NCBI RefSeq assembly: GCF_954871325.1 | Contig: NC_088777.1 | Coordinates: 29,675,366-29,739,365 of the forward strand | DNA: 64,000 nt | Reading direction: 5' to 3' | Source: Gordionus sp. m RMFG-2023 | Lineage: Eukaryota > Nematomorpha > Gordioida > Chordodea > Parachordodidae | Part shown: one piece after another, positions 21,622 through 32,199 of the stretch | Numbering within the stretch: position 1 is the first letter of the stretch | Layout of the letters: every line of letters begins with the position of its first letter | Made by a program: the position numbers and the translations under genes | Notes under the pieces: generated by a model | Seen by the model: the letters and a program-made list of their open reading frames with translations, nothing else | What the model was told of the DNA's origin: nothing | Databases searched by the model: none

Positions 21622-23093
21622 TAGTGCTGTAAACATTTCTAAAAAAATCGAACGCGTTCGCGTTCGTTGATTGACAAAAATCGAACGCGTTCACGTTCAA
21701 GTTCATGTTCAAAAAAAAGGAACGCGTTCACGTTCATAAAACCGTTCAAAATTTTATGATAAATTTTTTTAAAATTTAATTTAATATAAATAAACTTATA
21801 TTCTTTAATACAATATATTTTAGCCATGTTAAAAAATAATATAGTTTTATTTTGATAATATAATTATAAATAAAATATAATATAATATAGCAAATAAAAA
21901 GATATTTTTATTTATAAAAAAATTTTCTTATTAAATTTTAATAAATTGTTTCAAAATATTTATCTGATAGACAGGAACACTTGGCAGTTAATACGGCATT
22001 AGCTATACTAAAACGCGCTCAGGGGCAGATGAGGGGATTGCGGTATTATACTTAATAAACAGCTCTTTTAACGTGCAGAATTAATTAAAAACATAAAAAT
22101 TGAGATAAGTTATCCTCCTCCAATCCATTCTCTACTCTCGACAAAAAAAAGGATATCTCGAAATTAACAGTTCTCTAGGGTTTTCAAAGCATTTATTTCA
22201 ATAACGCTATAAGTTTATTTTTAATAGGTTCGTTCTGTGGAAGTTTTATCCATGGCCATTGAAGTTTGAATGCTGGATGTATAATTGCAGAAAGAACATA
22301 GGGTTCCTTATATATATGTTCAAATCTTTAAAAAAAATAAAATATATGTAATTAATTGAGAAAGGTTTAATACCTTTTATTAATCCCATTTAATACGGCG
22401 TCTATCAATGGTTGACCATATTTGAGGCCACTAATTTTTTTAATTTTAAAATAACTATCGTTATTGTTGGGGTCAAATATCCCAAGTGAATTATTTCTTC
22501 AAATTAAATGATTTAACTTAGTTATATTATATAAAATCAAATAATTAATATTAAAATCAAATGTCGTTTTAAATTGGAACCTGAAGATTTTGACAATATA
22601 ATACTTTTTGGCCACATTTTACACTTGGTAAGCATTGGATTAGTTCCTTCAATATAGGATGTTAATGTAAAACATTTATCATATTTGGCCATAGTAATGA
22701 TAATTTATCTGATTTTTGATTTTCAGAATCAGATGATGAGGATTAAATAATAATATCCATGCTTATGCTAATCAATTAAATTAAAATATAAACAACAATA
22801 TTCAAATTATTAAACTATGTGTTGAAATGTGAAAAGGAAATACACAGCCGATTAAATATAAATGATACATTTTTAAAAAAAATTCGGAAATATTAAATTT
22901 TTCAAATAAATAAAAATAAAAATATTTTTAAAATTGAACGAACGTTAAATTCGAAAGCATTCGTCATAAAAAAGGAACGCGTTTACGTTCAAAGTTCGTC
23001 AAAAATAAAAGGAACGCCGTTCATCATTTTTTTCAAAAAAACTAACTTCGTTCACGAACGCGTTTATTTTGAACGCGTTCGTTTACAACATTA
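21622..23093. mobile_element. hAT-type element nested in the larger element
   Basis: Ends are TAGTGCTGTAAAC on the left and GTTTACAACATTA on the right (inverted, one or two mismatches). Subterminal zones on both sides have iterated GAACGCGTTCGCGTTCG. Perfect 8-bp target duplication AGAGGTAG lies at 21614-21621 and 23094-23101. The interrupted host arm resumes exactly, matching the uninterrupted arm at 17.4-17.5 kb. It holds a decayed transposase fragment on the minus strand. Confidence 0.9.
22100..22460 (-). pseudogene. hAT transposase fragment
   Basis: On the minus strand, text spread over two frames reads ISGLKYGQPLIDAVLNGINK. This fits the 'Y-C/G-x-P-L-x-x-A-L-x-x-G-I-x-K-R-F' motif of hAT proteins. 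It is followed by a region ending in an Ile-His-Pro-x-Phe-Lys-Leu-x-W like motif near 22260. Many stops intervene. The position inside an element with 8-bp target duplications supports the call. Confidence 0.5.
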
Positions 23094-23514
23094 AGAGGTA
23101 GCGCTTAACTTGTTGCTTATTCAATAGGTTTTTTAATTATCTATCGATTGATACCACTAATTACCATATATTTATATACTTTCATAAGTTCAATAAGAAA
23201 TAACTTAGAATATATGCGTGTGAACTCCTGTTATGCTCGGGGTTTATGCTCTTAGCTGATTTAGCCTAATTTTAGAGCCAAGCGCCAGGTCTGGGTATTA
23301 CTCAACCACCAATTAACGACACTAATATAAGTAATCGAGTTTCATTAAATTTAAGATAACCTGAGTTCACGACTCAAGTTCATAACTCGAGTCGCGACTT
23401 GAGTTAACGACTCAAGACTCGAGTCGTAAAAATGAGTCGAGTTATTGCCACTTTAACTCGGAGTCGAAGTCAGGAGAACTCGACTATTTAACAACACTAA
23501 TAAATATTATATAA

Positions 23515-23842
23515 CAGAGACCTATAGGCCCATCTCGTATTTTGGGGCCAGGCCGCATTTTAATTTTTTAAATATAACATGGTTGCACCTAAAAAAAATA
23601 CCCGATCCGAGCCGAATTTTAAATTGTCATTATTATCTATAAAAATAAATATATTTTTTATAAAATCCGGGCTGGAGCGAGTCAACATAAAACTCTGGCC
23701 TGGCCAGGCCAGGCCTGAAAACATAAAATTCGGGCCGGTTCAGACTAAAAAAAATATTTTAAAAAAAATCCGGGTCAGACCTGGCTAAATTTTTTTAAGT
23801 CAAATCCAGGCCGTGCAAATGGTACCTCTCTGTAGGTCTCTA
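23515..23842. mobile_element. Short GC-armed inverted-repeat element
   Basis: Left end CAGAGACCTATAGG, right end CTGTAGGTCTCT (inverted), with iterated GGCCTGGCCAGGCC and CCGGGCTGG blocks just inside. Same family as the end at 2751. Flanks are both TA-rich, so a target duplication cannot be judged. Confidence 0.65.
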
Positions 23843-24232
23843 ATATATATCATTAAATTGCAAATTTAAAGAGGATTCAAAATATAAATATATTTACTTA
23901 TTAATTAAAGATGCTCAGTTATATAATTATAAGATTTGCTCAGAAACTGAAGTTTTTATAAATTATAATATTTTTTTACATTTTTTAATTTTTTACATTA
24001 GGCTGTGTCCAAAATGTTTTGAAAAAATCCTTAAAATTTTAAAATTTTTGCAAATAACATAACACTTTGGACACATTTGAGTTTTATAAAAATTAAAATA
24101 TTCAAAATGTTTGATATGATTCAATTATTAGTTATTTATTAAAAGATATGTAAATTTTTATTTGTATTCATTATTTTATATTACCTTTCAGTTATTAAAC
24201 TTTGTATGCACCTAATATTTGATAATGGTTAT
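23843..24232. other. AT-rich sequence, nothing recognised
   Basis: No coding or repeat signal supported. Confidence 0.4.
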
Positions 24233-25387
24233 TGCTAAAGTTGAGGGAGAGTGATATAATAATAAATAATAAAACGAAATTTATTTTGATTTAATTCATT
24301 TTAAAATATAACTATCTATCTAATAAATTACATATCTATATATACTTTTCCAAATTCAATTTAGTAATAACAATCAATGAAACTATTAATATTATGTCAA
24401 GTGGAAGAAATAATACAATAAGTGAGGTAAAAATTAAGTTAATTTAAAATAAAATTCAAATATATTAACATTCTCCCCTCTGTTCTTTCTTCGACTTTTC
24501 TGTGTTCCTCGCAGTAGTCGTAGAACTTGCTTCCAATCGTTTGTTGTTTTTGTACGTCATCCTGTGTGATTTTATTCTCGATCTCGTGGTTCAAATCGTT
24601 ATCAAAACTCGTTTAGTAATTGGAATAATTTATTGAATGTCGAATATTGAAAGGAATAAGAATGATAAAAGCAATTTATCGAATATATAATAAAATTGGA
24701 ATAATAGAATGAATTCATCGAATAATAAATTGAATAAGAATTATTGAATAAAATAAGAATAATAAAAGGAATTTATCTAATATAGTTTAAAATTGGAATA
24801 ATAGAATGAATTCGTCGAATATTAAATTGAATAAGAATAATTGGATCGCATTTTATATATGGCGTTAATTTATATTTAAATTTTGCGTTTTATATATGGC
24901 GTTTAAATTTATTTTTATATTTTGGTTTTATATATGGCGTTTAAATTTATATTTATATTAATAATGATTTCCACGCATGTTTATTTTATATATTTTTTAG
25001 ATAGGATCTGAAGACTCACTTGACATGGTGTCATGGGTAGCTAACTCCTTCCCAGCATAATACAGATAGGCATTGTTTTGGGGAATTTTTTATTTTATAG
25101 TATTGGATTTTATATAGTTTTTTAAAAAGTTAATTTAGACTTAATATTTTACATCTTTCTTTCAATTTTATTTTTTGGTTCCTCACTATAAGTAGTGTTG
25201 GATCCCTCCGTTTGCTACCATGCTAAAGTTGTGGGTGTATGATAAAATAATTCATTTTAAAATACAACTATCTCTATCTAATAAATTACATGTCTATATA
25301 TACTTTTCCGAATTCAATTTAGTGATAACAATCAAAACTAAGAAATTAAGTTAATATAATTTAAAATAAAATTTTAATATATTATCA
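24233..25387 (-). mobile_element. Short LTR element (internally deleted), element C
   Basis: Two related LTRs: 24233-24470 and 25221-25387 (shared TGCTAAAGTTG, ACTATCT, AATTACATRTCTATATATAC, ATTCAATTTAGTRATAAC). Oriented on the minus strand, a purine tract (GAACAGAGGGGAGAA) abuts the 3' LTR at 24471, and a primer-binding-like TGGTAGCAAACGGAGGGA abuts the 5' LTR at 25220. Flanks GTTAT and GTTAA suggest a 5-bp target duplication with one change. The 750-bp interior has no reading frame and includes repeated TATATGGCGTTTAAATTTA. A TRIM-like derivative of a gypsy family. Confidence 0.7.
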
Positions 25388-25818
25388 GTTAAATTTAAAC
25401 TTTATTTATAACTTATTATATACATATATGTTGTAAATAATTATATGAATATTTAATAAACAGTTGGAACCAATATACTAATAACTTTTAAAGATAATTT
25501 TTCGATAAAATATATATATATATTTCTATATTTGAGTTATATAATAAAATTGTAATAGAAATAATATAATATCTTATAAAAGTAGGAATAGGAATATTTT
25601 TATTAATAACTATAGGGTTTTCATTTTCTTTGTTGGCAATGATCTAGCTATTATTCAATAATAAATATCAAAAGTAATATAATGTATAGAAATTGCAATT
25701 TTATTAAGGTATGATGCAGCATAATAAAATATATTAATTTTATATGCAAATATAAAATAATACTATTCCCATATGGGAATTTTCAGATTCCTTAATTAAA
25801 AAACTATTACATTTTTGT
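25388..25818. other. AT-rich spacer between LTR elements
   Basis: No coding or repeat signal recognised. Confidence 0.4.
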
Positions 25819-25823
25819 CTTTT

Positions 25824-26081
25824 TGAAGAAAGAAGAATACGTCCTTGGAGAAAAAGTAAAAATATTATTTTATCTCTTTTTATTTCTCTTTTTCATAAGG
25901 TATATATAACATTTTTACAAATTAAAATTAGAATATAATATTAAAAAGGTTAAGTTATAAAAATAAAAGTACACTAAAATAAAAATATAATTTGAATAAG
26001 TTAAATGAAAGCGCGTTACATAATAAACATATACTATTTAATAACCAAAATATATAATTTATTAATTTCTATAATATAACA
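25824..26081 (-). repeat. LTR of element D (3' copy)
   Basis: 258 bp, intact. Used as the reference that shows the other LTR is interrupted between AAAAATATA and TATAATTTG. The two copies are very similar, so the element is fairly young. Confidence 0.85.
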
Positions 26082-26560
26082 TTCTCCCTCTTCTAAAAAA
26101 CCTTCCCATAATTTCATCTAAGAAGTCATAGAGAGTTTGTTGTCCAAGTGGTTTATCGTCTTGGTTGTCAATGTTGCATCAGTCACATCTTAATCGTTGG
26201 CTTGTCCAAATCGTTGGTTTGTTTAAATCGTAAGCTTGATATCCTTATCGAAAGTTGTCTCCATAAATCATGATTTTGTCTAGCTTGCTTGTTAGTACTC
26301 AGTTGTTATTATTATCATTTTTCAAAATTGTTATTATCATCAGTAAGTTGCGAATAATGAGAAATAAATTCATCAAGTTGATATAAAAATAAGTGAAGAA
26401 TGATAAATCAATAAGATTGTTATATAATATTTTTAGCGTTTTAATTTTTCGCGTTTTAGTGTTCAATTTATTTTTTGAGTTTTAGTTATTTTTTCGCGTT
26501 TTAGTCTTTAAATTTATTTTTATTTATAAATTAATATTTTCAATCCTGAGGTTAAAATAT
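26082..26560 (-). other. 3' noncoding region of element D
   Basis: Starts with the purine tract, then holds iterated CGTTGG-TTGTCCAAATCG and GTTATTATTATCAT motifs. Inverted relatives occur at 59080-59260 (3' region of Gypsy-B) and direct relatives at 62940-63110 (element E). Shared 3' noncoding DNA ties these elements into one superfamily. Confidence 0.6.
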
Positions 26561-26799
26561 GCAAATAAAATATTATTCACATTTCCCTCTCTTTAAAAAT
26601 TTTTTTTAATTTCACACCCTTTTAAAATAATAATTCTTCATAAGATAATTTTTAGAAAATGATCTCCTCATCACATCATTTAAATATTTTTCTAAAATGA
26701 TGATGTTTAGTTTTTACATAACTTCCTTTATTTGTCTTCAAGGCTTTAAATTTCAAAAACTTTTTATCACATTTATTACTTTTATTTTAATTTTCTAAT

Positions 26800-27239
26800 A
26801 TGCATTATTATATTTTTTTATTTAATCATATGATTTTTATCTATTAAATCTTTTAATTCATATGTTTCAATTCAATTACATTTTGATAAATCATATTTCT
26901 TGTTTAGGATTTTTAATAGTTTAACTTTGTAATATTTTTAATTTATATCTAAGAATTCATCTTTAGGTAATTCAGTTAATTTACACAATTGGTCATAATT
27001 CAAGAAATCAAAAATATGAAAAATATCAATAGGCATTTCACTAAGAAATTCAAAATATCAATAAGCATTTCACTAAGAAATTCAAAATATCAATATGCAT
27101 TTCACTAAGAAATTCAAAATATCAAAAGGCATTTCACTAAGAAATTCAAAATATCAATAGGCATTTCACTAAGAAATTCAACTGTTAATTCATTAAGTAA
27201 ATATTTTTTAAGGCTTTTCATGTATTCAAATATGTCCAT
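26800..27239 (-). pseudogene. Broken small ORF in element D, F-box-like start
   Basis: Minus strand: ATG at 27239 opens a frame beginning MDIFEYMKSLKKYLLNELT and then EFLSEMPIDI. Five 32-bp repeats follow, and because 32 is not a multiple of 3 they break the frame. Past the array the same frame resumes as EMPIDIFHIFDFLNYDQLCK, ending LTELPKDEFLD, then two stops within about 60 more coding-like codons. 'Leu/Met-Pro-x-x-Ile-...-Ile-Phe-x-x-Leu-x-x-x-x-Leu' is the F-box pattern, but the conserved Trp is absent and the segment is short. I do not claim an F-box function. It occupies the place where gag would be expected. Confidence 0.45.
27021..27181. repeat. 32-bp tandem array (5 copies)
   Basis: Five consecutive units of AATATCAATAGGCATTTC plus ACTAAGAAATTCAA with 1-2 changes each. 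The unit is derived from coding-like sequence of element D and its length shifts the frame. Confidence 0.9.
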
Positions 27240-27409
27240 TATGATTGATTTATATTTAAGTTATTTTAATAAGTAAATTTACAACATGCCTTTATCTCGG
27301 CATAAAATTTTAATTTATAATAACTTTTCTTCTTACGTGGATTTAGAATTATATGTAAATCATCAATGGTTTCACTATATAGAATTCATAACCTAACGTC
27401 CAACTTCCA

Positions 27410-27601
27410 TATTGGTTCTTTCTAGGTTGTCACATTAGATTAGGTGTTGGTCATCATATTGCAGTCCAACACCCAGAGCCAGGACACCATGAAGAAGCTT
27501 TTGGCGTGAAAGAACGTGCTAGGAAATTTTCTGGGTTCTTGGTCATCTCATTAGGTTAGGTAGTCATCTCATTCAAGTCCACCACCCAGAGCCGGGCACT
27601 A
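27410..27601 (-). promoter_or_regulatory. Duplicated primer-binding/leader region of element D
   Basis: Two similar ~80-bp copies, 27412-27500 and 27530-27610, each run from TTCTT-GGT to CACCCAGAGCC and an LTR-edge-like ATGAAGAAG. On the minus strand the inner copy gives TGGTGTCCTGGCTCTGGGTG, which has the TGG start of a tRNA primer-binding site. The copy actually next to the LTR reads TAGTGCCCGGCTCTGG and has lost the TGG. The matching tRNA cannot be named from the sequence alone. Confidence 0.5.
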
Positions 27602-27769
27602 TGAAGAAAGAAAAAAGGAGGACGAGGAGAAAAAGTAAAAATATTATTTTATCTCTTTTTATTTCTCTTTTTCATAAGGTATATATAACATTTTTACAAA
27701 TTAAAATTAGAATATAATATTAAAAAGGTTAAGTTATAAAAATAAAAGTATCACTAAAATAAAAATATA
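27602..27769 (-). repeat. LTR of element D (5' copy), left part
   Basis: Matches 25824-25990 of the other LTR, then stops at AAAAATATA where the 10-kb insertion begins. Confidence 0.85.
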
Positions 27770-28158
27770 CGTGATACGTGATATAGAACGTTTACGCCCT
27801 CTAGTTGTAGATACAACAGAGCTACGTTAGGTTTTCCTCAATATCCATCTAACTGGACAAATTTAAAGGGGATAAAAATGAGAAGCCCTTCACACGTTTG
27901 TGGGCAAGCCGCACGTACTTGTACGCGTAATAGTCCAAGGACTATTACTTAAACGTCTATGGGCTGATGTGGAAAGGACAAAATAAGCACAGCCCACACC
28001 CATAAGATGCTTATATACATAATAGATTTTAAAGGCAAAGGGGGACCTAACTTTAAGATGAGAAAAATGATAGCAAATGATAGATGAAAGGAAAAGGGAG
28101 CAAAAGTAAAATAAAGAAGATAAAACAAAAATAAAAATAACCTGTGTCAGGGAGCAGT
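27770..28158 (-). other. 3' noncoding region and tail of the LINE
   Basis: Higher in G+C than the surroundings. The end in element orientation reads ...TATATCACGTATCACG, a short tandem repeat of the type that ends RTE elements instead of poly(A). Confidence 0.65.
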
Positions 28159-31058
28159 TTATGAGAGGTTCAATTTATTTATTGATTTCTTATCCTTATT
28201 CAACCTTAATAACTGATTCGTGTTGAGGTTTAAATCCAAGATATGCTTCACTGCCCTATAAAACCATAAAGTTTTATAATTCCCATAGACTTTGCCGTTG
28301 AATGAGTATAACCAATTGATCGCCTCCAGGACCAGGCTACTATTTGTGTGATTCCTCAGAATGTGAGCAAAAAAGGTCAGACGTTTCTTTTTCAAAGCCA
28401 CTTGCACTAGAGTGTGACGTGACCTCCGCCAAAGGTTAACATTAGAGATAATGTTAGGGTAAAAAATACCGTTTATTATCCTAAGACATTTGTTGACGAA
28501 CACCTGTAACCTCCTGATCTCTGTTTTCGTAATCTCCCATATATCACCGCCGTAAAGGAGAATTGGGATGATTGTGGAATTGAAAATACGTAACCTAGTG
28601 TGAACCGATATCTCCCCGGATTTCCACAGTTTGAAATATTTGTAAAAAGCAACCCTTGCATTATGGATTCTAATTTTTAGTTCTTCGTGACAGCTACCCC
28701 TATTGTCCATGTTAACCCCAAGATATTTATAGGAGGACACCACCTTGACCAACTTTCCCCCAACCATCCAATCAACCAATGGGGGCGCATGAAATGAAGG
28801 CATAATCACCGTCTTATCGAAGTTTATATCCAATCCAACCTTTAAGCTGAAAGAATTTAGTATCAAGACTAGATTGTGGGCCCCCTCCAAGCTCTTGGCG
28901 ATCATAACTAAGTCATCTGCATAGCAAATCACCCTATTTTCCAAATACCATGGCTCATTGAGTCCAAGTTCTAGAAGATTTGCAGCTCCCAGCGAATCAA
29001 TAATTATTTTATTAATAACTATGTTAAACAACAGCGGGGAGACGACACACCCTTGTTTTACTCCTTTTTTAGTTCTAAAGGGGGGAGAAACTTTATTAAT
29101 AATTTTAAGCGAGGCGAAGAGATTACTGTAATGTGACTTTAGAATCCTAATGATGTTTCCGTCAATGCCACATTCTTCTAGGATTGCCCACAAAGAATCA
29201 TGAATAACACTGTCAAACTCTCGCTTAAAATCGACGAAGATAAAATAGAATGGTAATTTATATTTGTCACACTTCTGTATTAGTATCTTTAATGCCAATA
29301 TAGGTTCATTTATATTCCTGTTTGGGCGGTAGGCACAGATGTATTTGGACAGAAGATTAGGCGTGGTCGAAAGAATGCTGTTTTTTAAAAGAATACGATG
29401 GATGTGAGAGCAATAGATCTGTAATCCTTAAATTTAACAGGATTTGGGGTTTTGGGGAAGTTATAAAAAATTGTCATATTCCAGTCAGCTGGCATCTTCC
29501 CCGTAACCCAAATCCTATTGAACAACCCCAGCAAGAGCTGAGAAACCTCTAAGGGGGCTGCTTTCAGATGTTCTCCTAAGATGTTATCTGGACCTGGAGT
29601 TTTATTGTTCCTAAGTTTTTTAATGGCCTTAGATATTTCCATCACAGAAAAGTTAGCATCAGAAGATACTGCGCTACGGCTAGGGGATGGACATACCACT
29701 GGTCTCCTTGAATCACAGGTTTACATGTAATGGTCCAACCATAGAGCCATCTGTTCGTCCGGGTCGGTAATCAATTTATTATTGTTCAGCCTGATTGATG
29801 GGAGAGGCTTGAATACTTTTGCACTACAGAAAAGCTTGAGCTTCTTATAGGCATCAAAAGTTCTATTTTCTCTCATGTCTCTGTCAATCTCGAAAGCTTT
29901 CTTTGCTATATATATCCTTCTGTCCCTCCTAAGGAGTCTATGGATTGTCGTCCAAAGGGCACCATCGCGTCTATCAAGCGATCTAAGTTCAGCTATCAAA
30001 CGGACTGTGTCATCAGATAACCATTCATGACGACTCGGGGGAGAACCAATGATGTTAGGAAGGTCATTGCAGGCTCCAGAAAAAATACTCTTAAAAGATG
30101 ACCAACACGCCTCCGTAGAAACAGACCCCGATGTAGTATCACGTGCTGTCATCCTGTCTCTTAAGTTTTGGCCAAATATCAACTTTACTTCAGGTCGTTG
30201 TAAATTTTTAGCATTAGATGTCCAGGGAGAAAAACTGGGCTGAATAGATGTAGTTGACCGGGGAGAAAGCTGGGCTGATTAAATGAGGGGAGGCGTTGGG
30301 AGTTTCCCCATAAATTTTTTATGAGGAGGTCCGCTTTGATTAACTTGTGATCTGAAATACTTATATTCCGCGATGCTTTTACATCAGTAAACCAACCATG
30401 AATGTTGGAAATGAAAAAGTCGATTTGAGAAGTAATATTATTCCTCCTATAAGTTAAAGTATTACTTTCATTATGAAAGAAGAAAGTATTTTCGATTTTT
30501 AGGGAGAAACTCCTGCACAACTCCAAAAGCTTTCTACTATCTTCACGATTTGGTTGGGGAATGGACGCATTCCCAATTACTCCATCATGTATGTAAAACT
30601 CCTCCTTCCCAATCCTGATATTCAAGTCTCCCAAAATTATCCAGTTGCGGCTCTTAGGAAGAAAGCATACAATGTTTTCAAGATGGTCTAAAAAGGAGAG
30701 CCTCTCACCTCTATTGGGGGGGGGCATAGACGTTAATTAGGATCGTTCGTTTAAAATAGGTATTTAAATACAACAGGCAACATCTTTCGGAAATGGGGAC
30801 GAGTTTGTCTACAAATTTATGCACTCTCTTACTAATTAGGAAGGCAACTCCAGACCAACCATTTAAGGTAGTACCCGAACTATACAGAATAAATTTATTA
30901 AAGTTGGCCATATTGTTGTCTCTAGTATGGGTCTCTTGTATCGCTATTATATCCGTTTTCTCCTCCTCCATTAGCCTAAGGAGAACCGTTAACTTGTTAT
31001 TTAAGCCATTTATATTAAGCGAAGATAAAAGTAAGTTTCCCTTTAAACCTATCGGATG
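28159..31058 (-). pseudogene. LINE endonuclease-reverse transcriptase (RTE-like)
   Basis: Minus strand. The endonuclease begins SLNINGLNNK, with catalytic Glu in AIQETHTRD, then ILGDLNIRIG, TSQIDFFIS and ISISDHKL (all key residues present). A linker follows, then RT with RSIALTS, FVDFKREFDS, GVKQGCVVSPLLFN and YADDLV (both Asp present), then YKYLGV, LYGGDIWE and a WRRS-type C-terminal helix ending at 28159. It would act as a target-primed nick-and-copy enzyme. Breaks: a frameshift at the G run 30715-30724, stops and a frame change near 30184, an in-frame TAA at 29721, and a frameshift near 29390. Catalytic residues are kept, so decay is recent. Confidence 0.88.
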
Positions 31059-31260
31059 CTATCAAAAATTCAAAAACAGTTAATAGCAAAATATTTACAA
31101 TTAATTTATACTCTGATATTTAAAAATGCTGTATTTAGTATGTTATAAAAGACTAACAAGTTGAAAGAGAGGAGAATCTCCTAAAAAAAAAACGTACAAG
31201 AGAAAAGTAAATTGAACGAAAAGAAAAGATAAAGAAAACCTTAATAGAAAAATAAAATAT

Positions 31261-31355
31261 GAAACCGCATAAAGAGTAAAAAATAAAAAATATGAAACCG
31301 CATAAAGAGTAAAAAATAAAAAATATGAAACCACATAAAGAGTAAAAAATAAATA
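31261..31355. repeat. 33-bp tandem repeat x3
   Basis: GAAACCGCATAAAGAGTAAA followed by AATAAAAAATAT, three copies, the third with one change (GAAACCAC). Confidence 0.92.
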
Positions 31356-31395
31356 AGTTAAACAAAAGAAAAAGGAAAAGTATAGGGAAGGATGA

Positions 31396-31495
31396 TAACC
31401 TAATCCCTAAGAGATATTAAGCTCTATAAGGCTGGATAGGATAGTTCAGCTAACCTAATCCCTAAGAAATACTAAGCTCTATAAAGCTGGATATA
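31396..31495. repeat. ~55-bp repeat x2
   Basis: Two copies of AACCTAATCCCTAAG followed by TAAGCTCTATAA and GCTGGATA, starting near 31397 and 31452. Confidence 0.85.
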
Positions 31496-31535
31496 TAGGA
31501 TTCCGAATTTTTCTAAAAACAAAACTTACTGAGAA

Positions 31536-31595
31536 ATTTGAAAAAAAATTTGAAAAAAAAAATTTGAAAAAAAAAATTTGAAAAAAAAATTTGAG
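31536..31595. repeat. AAATTTG/A-run microsatellite
   Basis: Four to five copies of a 13-14-base unit, AAATTTG plus a run of A. Confidence 0.9.
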
Positions 31596-31734
31596 TGGCA
31601 TATGAATACTGAAAAAAAATATGAGTGGCAGGCACAAAAGAAAACCTGCAAAAAAATGCGATAAGATAGTCATTGTATAAAGAGAAATCTAAAGTGAATT
31701 TTAGTGCGGACACCAACATAATGCGGACATCAAA

Positions 31735-31800
31735 AACTTGAATAAATCAGCAGATAAAACTTGAATAAATCAGCAGATAAAACTGGAATAAATCAGCAGA
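31735..31800. repeat. 22-bp tandem repeat x3
   Basis: ACTTGAATAAATCAGCAGAT units, the last with one change (ACTGGAATAAATC). Confidence 0.9.
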
Positions 31801-32199
31801 GTACGGACACAAAAAAATAAAAAACCTGCGAAAAATTACGAAAGAATATATAGATTCATTAAAGTCATTTTGTAGTGATAGATTTGAAGAATCAGGTAAA
31901 ATAGGACCAAGTAACACTATGCCAAGACTACTGTGAGCCTCCAAGAAATTAAATAGCAACCGAATAGCCAAGTACTAGAAAAAACAATCTTAAAAACAGC
32001 CAAAATAGTTAGCTCAAAACCTTTTATGTTATAAGAAATAGACAGCAGAAGAAGTAGGATAAGGTTATCAGAAACAATAGCCACCTTACGCTATAATATA
32101 AACAATATTAAATTTATTAAAAATAAAATCTTAAAAGAAATTAACAATATTTTAATAGTTTAAATAAACATAAAGGTTTATGAGAACCTTTAATGTAGA

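Larger units (their letters stand above)
17135..23499. mobile_element. Large inverted-repeat element, hAT-like ends
   Basis: Long inverted ends: 17135-17640 matches the complement of 23499 back to about 21410. Shared landmarks are GTTGTTAAAT at the tips, iterated ACTCGAGTCGTGAACTCAAG blocks, CCCAGACCTGGCRCTTGGCTC, GAGCATAACAGG, and CACCCCGCAAGATATGCC. The right arm is lengthened by a nested element at 21622-23093. The right tip TTTAACAACACTA is the same as that of the 183-bp MITE at 15869. No clean target duplication was found. The interior has no transposase, only repeats, so the element is non-autonomous or a composite. Confidence 0.75.

Noticed and set aside
27021-27181. CRISPR-like regular repeats
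   Set aside because: The 32-bp units are contiguous with no unique spacers, and the context is a eukaryotic retroelement.
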